In this document: piece by piece, positions 31,581-39,009 of the stretch
Numbering within the stretch: position 1 is the first letter of the stretch
Layout: each line of letters opens with the position of its first letter
NCBI RefSeq assembly: GCF_009720145.1
Contig: NZ_CP046252.1
Span: 992,001 to 1,056,000 of the forward strand
Direction: 5' to 3'
Length of the DNA stretch: 64,000 nt
Source of the DNA: Sphingobium sp. CAP-1
GTDB taxonomy: Bacteria > Pseudomonadota > Alphaproteobacteria > Sphingomonadales > Sphingomonadaceae
Translations under genes and position numbers: made by a program
Notes under the pieces: generated by a model
The model's database searches: none
What the model saw: only the letters and a program-made list of their open reading frames with translations
What the model was told of the DNA's origin: nothing

Positions 31581-33409
31581 ATGAACATCGCTATTTCCAT
31601 GGCCGCGCTTGCGGCCGCGCTCGTTGCTTCGCCGGTACTGGCGCAGCAGGCGCCCGCCGCCGCAACGACTGCGCCGACCGCCGCCGACGCGGAAGCCTTC
31701 CTCGCCAGGGCGGAGAAGAGCCTGTTCGACCAGTCGATCGTCAGCGGCCGGGCGCAGTGGATCAATTCGACCTATATCACCGACGATACCGACGCGATCG
31801 CTTCCTATTTCGGGGCGATCGATACGAAGCAGCGGGTCGATTATGCGCTGGAGGCGGCCAAATATGCCGCCGCGCCGGGTCTGTCCGAAGAGACGAAGCG
31901 CCGGCTGACGCTGCTGCGCACCGCACTGACCCTGCCCGCGCCGACGACGGCGGGCGCGGCCGAGGAACTGAACGACCTCGCGACCAGGCTCCAGTCGGCC
32001 TATGGCAAGGGCAAGGGGACGCTGAAAGGGCAACCGATCAACGGCAGCGATATCGAAGAACAGATGGGGGAGAACCGCAACCCCGAAGAGTTGAAGGAAA
32101 TGTGGGTCAGTTGGCACGACAATGTCGGCGCGCCGATGCGGGCCGACTATGCCAGGCTGGTGAGCATCGCCAATGCCGGGTCGAAGGAACTGGGTTTTGC
32201 CGACACCGGCGCGATGTGGCGGTCCAAATATGACATGCCGGCCGATGATTTCGCCAAGCTGACCGACAAGATCTGGGCGGAGGTGAAGCCGCTCTATGAC
32301 GAATTGCACTGCTACACCCGCACCAAGCTCAATGAGAAATATGGCGATGCGGTGCAGGCGAAAACCGGGCCGATCCGCGCCGACCTGCTGGGCAATATGT
32401 GGGCGCAGGAATGGGGCAATATCTATGATGTGGTCGCGCCGCAGGGGCGGGCGATCTGGGCTATGACACGACCGACCTGCTCAAGGCCAAGGGCTATGAT
32501 CCGGTCAAAATGGTGAAGGCGGGCGAGGGCTTCTACAGTTCGCTCGGTTTCGAGGCATTGCCGCAGACATTCTGGGACCGTTCGCAGATCACCAAGCCGC
32601 GCGATCGCGAAGTCGTGTGCCACGCATCGGCCTGGGATCTGGATAACAAGAACGATATCCGCATCAAAATGTGTACCAAGGTCAATGGCGACGATTTCGT
32701 CACCATCCATCATGAACTGGGCCATAATTATTATCAGCGCGCCTATCAGGTGCAGAAGCCGCTCTATCTGGATGGCGCCAATGACGGTTTCCATGAAGCG
32801 ATCGGCGATTTCGTCGCTTTGTCGATCACGCCTGATTATCTGGTGAAGATCGGCCTGCTCGATCCCGCCAGGGTGCCGGGCGCGGACAAGGATCTGGGCC
32901 TGCTGCTGCGGCAGGCGATGGACAAGGTCGCCTTCCTGCCGTTCGGCCTGCTGATCGACAAATGGCGCTGGGGCGTGTTCGACGGGTCGATTCCGCAGAG
33001 CCAGTATGAAAAGAGCTGGACCGACCTGCGCCTGAAATATCAGGGCATCATTCCGCCCGTGTCCCGCGACGAGACGAAGTTCGACGCCGGCGGCAAATAT
33101 CATATTCCCGGCAATACGCCCTATACGCGCTATTTCCTCGCCCGCGTCTTGCAGTTCCAATTCTATGAAGCGGCGTGCAGGCAGGCCGGCTGGAAGGGGC
33201 CGCTGCACCGTTGTTCTTTCTATGGAAACAAGGAAGTAGGCGCGAAACTGAACGCTATGTTGGAAATGGGCGCGTCAAAGCCCTGGCCGGACGCGTTGCA
33301 GGCCTTTACCGGCAGCCGCGAGATGTCGGGCAAGGCGCTGGTCAATTATTTCGCACCGTTGCAGAAGTGGTTGATTACGCAAAATAAAGGCAAGTCCTGC
33401 GGCTGGTAA
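31581..33409 (+). pseudogene. M2 family (ACE-like) peptidyl-dipeptidase, frameshifted
   Basis: This is a bacterial relative of angiotensin-converting enzyme, about 609 residues if repaired. The first frame starts with a signal peptide (MNIAISMAALAAALVASPVLAQ) and runs to about 32450. The second frame carries the rest, with the zinc motif H-E-L-G-H (32711-32725), the third ligand in HEAIGD, and C-terminal features TPYTRYFLARVLQFQF and HRCSFYGNKEVG. The frames join at the G-run 32444-32447: one extra G gives PQGAGDLGYDTTDLLKAKGYDP. All active-site residues are intact, so this is either a very recent mutation or a sequencing error. The repaired protein would be periplasmic. Confidence 0.88.
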
Positions 33410-33422
33410 GCCGGAGTAAATC

Positions 33423-34589
33423 TTGGTAAACGGCTGGCCCATGAGTGTGTCAGCCGTGGTCCTTTCGCTATTATTCGGTATCAGCATCGTCATGGCGGTC
33501 GCCATGATGGTGGCCTGGCTGCAATTCGGGCGGCAGAAGCATGTCCTGACCTGGACCGCATCCTATGGCGTGGCGGTGTTCCAGTGGGCGGCCAATGCCG
33601 GGGGATTTTTCCTGAAGAACGGGCTGCTGTTCGGGCTGGCCGGCGTTGGCCTGCTGACCAGCGCGTCGCTGCTGGCGATTGGCATAAGGCAACGGTCGGG
33701 ACGGCCGGTGCCGATCAGGCTGTTCGCCATTCCCGCCGGCGTCGCCGCCATCGCGACCGCCATCGCCATTTCCCCGATCGGCAGCCAGTCGATGCAGGGG
33801 ATGATCATCCCGGCCTTTGTCGGCGTGCTGGTGGCGATCAGCGCGGCGTCGCTGTGGCCCGGAGGTCGCTCCTTCACGCCGCCGGAACTGGCCTTTTTCT
33901 GCATCCTCGTCGCTTTCGCCATCGGCCAGATGGCGCTGGCGGGCGCGGCCATGCTGATTACCGGGCCGGACAGCGGGAAGGAACTGTATCGCGCGATCCT
34001 GGCGCTGGTCATGCCGACCATCTATGCCGGCACCGGCGTCGCCGCCGTGCTGCTGGTGGCGGGCGATCTGGCGCAGCAGTTGCGGCGACAGATCCGTCAC
34101 GATCCGCTGACCGATGTGTTCAACCGCCGCGGACTGGATGAGGCGGCGACCAGGGCGATCGCGCAGGCGCGCCGTCATGGCCGTCCGCTGGCGCTGGTGG
34201 TGTGCGATCTGGACGGGTTCAAGGCGCTGAACGACGGCCATGGCCATATCGCCGGCGATCAGGCGCTGAAGGGTTTCGCGCAATTGCTGATTACCGCCGT
34301 GCGCCGGGGCGATGTGGTCGGGCGCATGGGCGGCGACGAATTCGGCCTGCTGCTGCTGGATACAGATGCAATCGCCGCCGCCGAAGTGATGGAGCGGGTG
34401 CGGGTCGAGGTCAGCCACCTCATTCTGCCGCGTTTTCCCGATGCCGGCCTGCGCGCGAGTTTCGGCGTGGCGGAGATGGTCGTCGCCGACGCGCAACTGG
34501 AGGATATGGTCGAACGGGCGGATGCGGCCCTGTACGCCGCCAAGAAGGACGGCAAGGACCGCATCATGATCTGGCGCGAAGCGGCGTAG
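33423..34589 (+). CDS. Diguanylate cyclase (GGDEF) with membrane sensor
   Basis: This is a 388-residue protein. The N-terminal 200 residues hold about six to seven hydrophobic helices. The C-terminal GGDEF domain makes cyclic di-GMP. The active-site loop GGDEF is intact at 303-307, and the inhibitory site R-R-G-D (294-297) sits five residues before it, so product inhibition is expected. HDPLTDVFNRRGLDEAA starts the domain. The start is TTG at 33423 with CCGGAG upstream; ATG at 33441 is an alternative without a clear site. It ends three bases before the convergent amn gene. A PilZ protein at 58028 is a possible reader of the signal. Confidence 0.93.
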   Translation: MVNGWPMSVSAVVLSLLFGISIVMAVAMMVAWLQFGRQKHVLTWTASYGVAVFQWAANAGGFFLKNGLLFGLAGVGLLTSASLLAIGIRQRSGRPVPIRLFAIPAGVAAIATAIAISPIGSQSMQGMIIPAFVGVLVAISAASLWPGGRSFTPPELAFFCILVAFAIGQMALAGAAMLITGPDSGKELYRAILALVMPTIYAGTGVAAVLLVAGDLAQQLRRQIRHDPLTDVFNRRGLDEAATRAIAQARRHGRPLALVVCDLDGFKALNDGHGHIAGDQALKGFAQLLITAVRRGDVVGRMGGDEFGLLLLDTDAIAAAEVMERVRVEVSHLILPRFPDAGLRASFGVAEMVVADAQLEDMVERADAALYAAKKDGKDRIMIWREAA

Positions 34590-34592
34590 CTG

Positions 34593-36047
34593 TCAGCGAA
34601 ACGGCGGTTCGTTGAAGGCGCGCAGCTTGCGGCTGTGCAGTTTCGCCCCTTCCTGTCGCAGCAGTTCGCAGGTCATCAGGCCCACGCGCAGATGGCCGGC
34701 GATCGCTTCCTCATAGAAGCGGTTGGCCTGCCCCGGCAGCTTCAATTCACCATGGATCGGCTTGTCCGACACGCAGAGCAAAGTGCCGTAGGGGACACGG
34801 AAGCGATAGCCTTGCGCCGCGATCGTCGCCGATTCCATGTCGATGCCGACCGCGCGCGACAGGCTGAAGCGCAAGGCCGAACTGGAATAGCGCAATTCCC
34901 AGTTGCGGTCGTCGGTGGTGACGACGGTGCCGGTGCGCAGGCGACGCTTGAAATCCTCCCGGTCGCCGCTGCCCAATATCGCTTCGGCGGCGCTGGCCAT
35001 GGCGACCTGAACCTCCGCGATCGCCGGCACCGGAATTTCCGGCGGCAGCATGTCGTCCAGCACCTTGTCATCGCGCAGATAGGCGTGGGCGAGGACATAG
35101 TCGCCGATCCGCTGGCTGGGGCGCAGGCCGCCGCAATGGCCGATCATCAGCCAGGCTTCGGGCCGCACGACGGCCAGGTGATCGCAGATCGTCTTGGCAT
35201 TGGCCGGGCCGACGCCGATATTGACCAGCGTGATCCCGCTGCGGTCGGGGGCGATCAGATGATAGGCCGGCATCTGATGCTTGCGCCAGGCGCTGTCGGC
35301 GATCATGCCGTGCGGGTCGGCGGTTTCGTTGGTCACATAGACGCCGCCCGCGCCTGACAATGCGGTGAAGCGCGTCCCTTCACGTTGCAGTTCGGCGCAG
35401 GCCCAGGCGACGAATTCGTCGACATAGCGATGATAGTTGGTGAACAATATGTAGCGCTGCACATGTTCGGCGGGCGTGCCGGTATAATGTTTCAGCCGCG
35501 CCAGCGAAAAATCGGTGCGCAGGCCATCGAACAGGGCCAGCGGCCGATCGCCATCGGCATCGGTGATGAACAGGCCGTCGGCGATCTCGTCCCCGATCTC
35601 GGCCAGTTCGGTCGCCGGGAAATAGCGCGCCAGTTCGGTTGGCGGGGTGCCGTCCAGCGCGCTGATGTCCAGGCCGTCGAGGACATAGGGGAAGGGGATC
35701 TGCTGATTGCTGAGGCCGACCTCCACCTCTACCCCGTAATCGCGGACCAGCAGGTCGATCTGTTCGGCCAGATAGTCGGCGAACATGGCGGGGCGGGTGA
35801 TGGTGGTGACGTAGCGGCCCGGTTTCGACAGACGGGCGAAGGAGCGACCGGGCGGCGGCGCGTCGCTGCCGTCATGGTAGATGACGCGCAGTTCGGGATA
35901 GCAATAGCGGCGATCGGTGCGGGCCTCCGCCGGCGGGATGCTGCCGTTACGGGCATAGGCCCGCATCGCGTCCCGCAAAGTTTCGATGGATGTCTGGTAG
36001 ATATGGTCGAGTTGCGCGACCGTTGCGCTGCCGATGCTTTGTGTCAT
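34593..36047 (-). CDS. amn: AMP nucleosidase
   Basis: This is a 484-residue enzyme cleaving AMP to adenine and ribose 5-phosphate. The N-terminal half is the Amn-specific regulatory domain (RRYCYPELRVIYHDGSDAPPPGRSFARL). The C-terminal half is a nucleoside-phosphorylase fold with ITLVNIGVGPANAKTICDHLAV, WLMIGHCGGLRPSQRIGDYVLAHAY and VGIDMESATIAAQGYRFRVPYGTLLCVSDKPIHGE. Length is that of full AMP nucleosidases. The start is ATG at 36047; a GTG one codon upstream is possible. Its product adenine joins purine salvage. Confidence 0.95.
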   Translation of the reverse strand: MTQSIGSATVAQLDHIYQTSIETLRDAMRAYARNGSIPPAEARTDRRYCYPELRVIYHDGSDAPPPGRSFARLSKPGRYVTTITRPAMFADYLAEQIDLLVRDYGVEVEVGLSNQQIPFPYVLDGLDISALDGTPPTELARYFPATELAEIGDEIADGLFITDADGDRPLALFDGLRTDFSLARLKHYTGTPAEHVQRYILFTNYHRYVDEFVAWACAELQREGTRFTALSGAGGVYVTNETADPHGMIADSAWRKHQMPAYHLIAPDRSGITLVNIGVGPANAKTICDHLAVVRPEAWLMIGHCGGLRPSQRIGDYVLAHAYLRDDKVLDDMLPPEIPVPAIAEVQVAMASAAEAILGSGDREDFKRRLRTGTVVTTDDRNWELRYSSSALRFSLSRAVGIDMESATIAAQGYRFRVPYGTLLCVSDKPIHGELKLPGQANRFYEEAIAGHLRVGLMTCELLRQEGAKLHSRKLRAFNEPPFR

Positions 36048-36091
36048 CACCCTTTGTTACCGTCTTTGCATGACGGAAGAAAGACGGGAAA

Positions 36092-36124
36092 GACGCGCGC
36101 CGGATCACCGGTCCGGCGCGCGTC
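36092..36124 (-). terminator. Terminator hairpin after the peroxiredoxin gene
   Basis: GACGCGCGCCGGA (36092-36104) and TCCGGCGCGCGTC (36112-36124) form a perfect 13-base stem with a seven-base loop. Read on the - strand it is followed by TCTTTCCCGTCTTTC. It separates the peroxiredoxin gene from amn. Confidence 0.75.
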
Positions 36125-36129
36125 GGGGA

Positions 36130-36612
36130 TCAAAGCTGATCGAGCATAAAGTCGGCCGACGACACCTTGAAGTCGCCGGGCGCTTCGACATTGAGTTCCG
36201 CCACGACGCCGTCCCTGACGATCATCGAGAAGCGCTGGCCGCGCTGGCCAAGGCCGAACTTGCTGCCGTCCATGGTCAGGCCCACCGCCCTGGCGAAATC
36301 GCCATTGCCGTCGGCGAGCATCGTCACCTTGTCGTCGGCGCCGGCCGACTTGCCCCACGCGCCCATGACGAAGGCGTCGTTGACGGCGGTGCAGGCGATT
36401 TCATCGACGCCCTTGGCCTTGAGTTCGGCGGCCTTGTCGATGAAGCCGGGCAGATGCTTGGCCGAACAGGTCGGCGTGAAGGCGCCGGGAACCGAGAAGA
36501 TCGCAACGGTCTTGCCGGCGAAATAGTCGTCCGAAGCGACGGCTTCGGGGCCGTTTTCGGTCATTTTGGTGAAGCTGGTGCTGGGAAGGCGATCGCCCTT
36601 GGAAATGGTCAT
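36130..36612 (-). CDS. Peroxiredoxin (Prx5 / redoxin type)
   Basis: This is a 160-residue thiol peroxidase. The peroxidatic Cys is C49 in PGAFTPTCSAKHLPGF, the Prx5-group signature. DGxGDFARAVGLTMDG and RFSMIVRDGVV are also typical. No glutaredoxin domain is fused. A possible second Cys lies in DEIACTAVND. It reduces hydroperoxides using thiol donors such as glutathione/glutaredoxin or thioredoxin. It is cytoplasmic, with no signal sequence, and is divergent from the YqgE gene. Confidence 0.94.
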   Translation of the reverse strand: MTISKGDRLPSTSFTKMTENGPEAVASDDYFAGKTVAIFSVPGAFTPTCSAKHLPGFIDKAAELKAKGVDEIACTAVNDAFVMGAWGKSAGADDKVTMLADGNGDFARAVGLTMDGSKFGLGQRGQRFSMIVRDGVVAELNVEAPGDFKVSSADFMLDQL

Positions 36613-36755
36613 GCTCTGTCTCCTGGCCTTTGACCCGGCGGGAGGTCGTTCCTGACGGCGCCGCTGTCAAGAGAAGCCGTGAGAATATGCCATCCCGCCC
36701 CATGATTGCGACCGCATGTGCTTGGCAAGCAGGGGCGGAGGTCTATAGTCGGCGC

Positions 36756-37316
36756 ATGAACCAGACGCGCTTTTATGGCGGGCATTTCCTGCTCGCCCTT
36801 CCCGGCATGGAGGACATGCGGTTCGACCATTCGGTGGTGGCGCTATGCGTCCATGACGAGAATGGCGCGCTGGGCATCGCGGTGGGCGAGGAGATAGAGG
36901 GCGTCAGCTTCCGCGACCTGCTGGAAAGTTTCGACATTGACGGGAGCAATGTGCCCGACGTGCCGGTGCTGCGCGGCGGGCCGGTGGAGCCAAGGCGCGG
37001 TTTCGTGCTGCATTCGCTCGATTGGGGCGGGCAGGATATGGTCGATGTCGGCGGGCGCTGGGGTCTGTCCGGTTCGCTCGACATATTGAAGGCGATTGCC
37101 GAGGGGCGGGGGCCGAACCGCTATCTGATCGCGCTGGGCTATGCCGGATGGGGCGCCGGGCAACTGGAGCAGGAGATGACCGGCGAAAGCTGGTTCCTGG
37201 CGGATGGTAACGCGGATCTGCTGTTCGATACCCCGGCGCGCCGCAAATGGGCGGCGGCCTTCGCCGCGTCGGGCGTCGATTCGTCGCATCTGGTGGGTGG
37301 CGCCGGGTCGGCCTGA
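36756..37316 (+). CDS. YqgE/AlgH family protein (DUF179)
   Basis: This is a 186-residue protein from the ATG at 36756 (MNQTRFYGGHFLLALPGMEDMRFDHSVVALCVHDENGALGI). The N-terminus, the middle VLRGGPVEPRRGFVLHS and GYAGWGAGQLEQEMTGESWFLAD define the YqgE family. Its biochemical role is unknown, and the old AlgH name reflects a claimed effect on alginate in Pseudomonas. An upstream in-frame extension is not credible. It precedes ahcY by 134 bases that include a promoter-like TATATA. Confidence 0.93.
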   Translation: MNQTRFYGGHFLLALPGMEDMRFDHSVVALCVHDENGALGIAVGEEIEGVSFRDLLESFDIDGSNVPDVPVLRGGPVEPRRGFVLHSLDWGGQDMVDVGGRWGLSGSLDILKAIAEGRGPNRYLIALGYAGWGAGQLEQEMTGESWFLADGNADLLFDTPARRKWAAAFAASGVDSSHLVGGAGSA

Positions 37317-37344
37317 AACCCGGACAGGCACATAAAGAAAACTT

Positions 37345-37450
37345 TATATAGGGTTGTCAGGGCCGATGGCGGTTGGTAAGGGCCATGCTATCGCCGCCGT
37401 CCGGCCTGCCGGCAGCGGGGGCACAATTCTAAGCTAACGGAGATACGCTC
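37345..37450 (+). promoter_or_regulatory. Promoter and GC-rich leader of ahcY
   Basis: A TATATA hexamer (37345-37350) suggests transcription from about 37357, leaving a leader of about 95 bases. The leader contains potential stems (GGCGG with CCGCC; CCGGC with GCCGG) and a GGAG site nine bases before the GTG at 37451. I cannot match it to a known SAH or SAM riboswitch. Confidence 0.4.
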
Positions 37451-38869
37451 GTGGCCACCGCACCCGCCACCCAGGCGCAGGATTATGTGATCGCCGACAT
37501 CGGCCTTGCCGCTTTTGGCCGCAAGGAAATGGACATCGCCGAAACCGAAATGCCGGGCCTGATGGCGCTGCGCGCGGAGTTTGGCCCGTCGCAGCCGCTG
37601 AAGGGCGCGCGCATCACCGGATCGCTGCACATGACGATCCAGACCGCCGTGCTGATCGAGACGCTGACCGCGCTGGGCGCGCAGGTGCGCTGGGCGACCT
37701 GCAACATCTATTCGACGCAGGATCATGCCGCCGCCGCGATCGCCGCGTCGGGCGTGCCGGTCTTTGCGATCAAGGGTGAGACGCTCCAGGAATATTGGGA
37801 CTATGTCGAACGCATCTTCGACTGGCACAATGACGACAGCGGCGTGTGCAACATGATCCTGGACGATGGCGGCGACGCCACCATGTTCGCCCTGTGGGGT
37901 GCGCGCGTCGAGGCGGGCGAGGAACTGTTCACGCCGTCGAACGAGGAAGAGGAAATCTTCTGCGCCGTGCTGAAGCGCGTGCTGAAGGAACGCCCCGGCT
38001 TCCTGACCAAGACCGCCCAGTCGATCAAGGGCGTGTCGGAAGAAACCACCACCGGCGTTCATCGCCTGTATGAACTGTCGAAGAAGGGCAAGCTGCCCTT
38101 CCCGGCGATCAACGTGAACGACAGCGTCACCAAGTCGAAGTTCGACAATCTTTATGGCTGCAAGGAATCGCTGGTCGACGCGATCCGTCGCGGCACCGAC
38201 GTTATGCTGGCCGGCAAGATCGCCTGCGTCGCGGGCTTTGGCGATGTCGGCAAGGGCAGCGCCGCTTCGCTCCGCAATGGCGGCGCGCGCGTGATGGTGA
38301 CCGAAGTCGATCCGATCTGCGCACTTCAGGCCGCGATGGAAGGCTATGAAGTCGTGACGATGGAAGAAGCCGCGCCGCGCGCCGACATCTTCGTCACCGC
38401 GACCGGCAATGAAGGCGTGCTGACCGTCGATCATATGCGCGCCATGAAGAATATGGCGATCGTGTCCAATATCGGCCATTTCGACAGCGAGATCGAGATT
38501 GCCGGCCTCCAGAATTTCAAGTGGACCGAAATCAAGCCGCAGGTCGATGAAGTTGAATTCCCCGATGGCAAGAAGATCATCGTCCTGTCGAAGGGCCGTC
38601 TGGTCAATCTGGGCAACGCCACCGGCCACCCCAGCTTCGTGATGTCGGCCAGCTTCACCAACCAGACGCTGGCCCAGATCGAACTGTGGACCAAGAGCGA
38701 GCAGTATCAGAACGACGTATATGTCCTGCCCAAGCATCTGGACGAGAAGGTGGCGGAGCTGCACCTGGAAAAGCTGGGTGTGAAGCTGACCAAGCTGTCG
38801 CAGAAGCAGGCCGACTATATCGGCGTGCCGGTGGAAGGGCCGTTCAAGCCCGATCACTACCGCTACTGA
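37451..38869 (+). CDS. ahcY: Adenosylhomocysteinase
   Basis: This is a 472-residue NAD-dependent enzyme splitting S-adenosylhomocysteine into homocysteine and adenosine, which keeps methylation running. The substrate domain shows SLHMTIQTAVLIETL and the NIYSTQDHAAAAI segment. The NAD site is VAGFGDVGKGSAASLRNGGARV, and the C-terminus ends KPDHYRY, needed for cofactor binding. An insertion of about 40 residues typical of bacterial SahH (around residues 150-190) is present. The start is GTG. It heads a gene order conserved in alphaproteobacteria with divL and tsaE, but a terminator at 38886 separates it from divL. Confidence 0.97.
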   Translation: MATAPATQAQDYVIADIGLAAFGRKEMDIAETEMPGLMALRAEFGPSQPLKGARITGSLHMTIQTAVLIETLTALGAQVRWATCNIYSTQDHAAAAIAASGVPVFAIKGETLQEYWDYVERIFDWHNDDSGVCNMILDDGGDATMFALWGARVEAGEELFTPSNEEEEIFCAVLKRVLKERPGFLTKTAQSIKGVSEETTTGVHRLYELSKKGKLPFPAINVNDSVTKSKFDNLYGCKESLVDAIRRGTDVMLAGKIACVAGFGDVGKGSAASLRNGGARVMVTEVDPICALQAAMEGYEVVTMEEAAPRADIFVTATGNEGVLTVDHMRAMKNMAIVSNIGHFDSEIEIAGLQNFKWTEIKPQVDEVEFPDGKKIIVLSKGRLVNLGNATGHPSFVMSASFTNQTLAQIELWTKSEQYQNDVYVLPKHLDEKVAELHLEKLGVKLTKLSQKQADYIGVPVEGPFKPDHYRY

Positions 38870-38885
38870 TAAGTGACGGAAAAAG

Positions 38886-38913
38886 AAGGGAGGCGGCAAC
38901 GCCTCCCTTTTTT
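38886..38913 (+). terminator. Intrinsic terminator after ahcY
   Basis: GGGAGGCG (38888-38895) and CGCCTCCC (38900-38907) with loop GCAA are followed by six T residues. An A-rich run precedes the stem, so it may also work on the other strand. Confidence 0.92.
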
Positions 38914-39009
38914 CTTATCGGGCCGCTTCCCGATGCCGTCTTTCTGGTTTAGGCCCGACCGGCTTATGGACAGGGACAGGCAGGTTCGGCGGGCTGGAGG
39001 AGGCAGGTC

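Noticed and set aside
37345..37450. SAH or SAM riboswitch in front of ahcY
   Set aside because: I could not find the conserved core of the SAH riboswitch or of the SAM-II/SAM-SAH classes. It is kept only as an uncharacterised leader.
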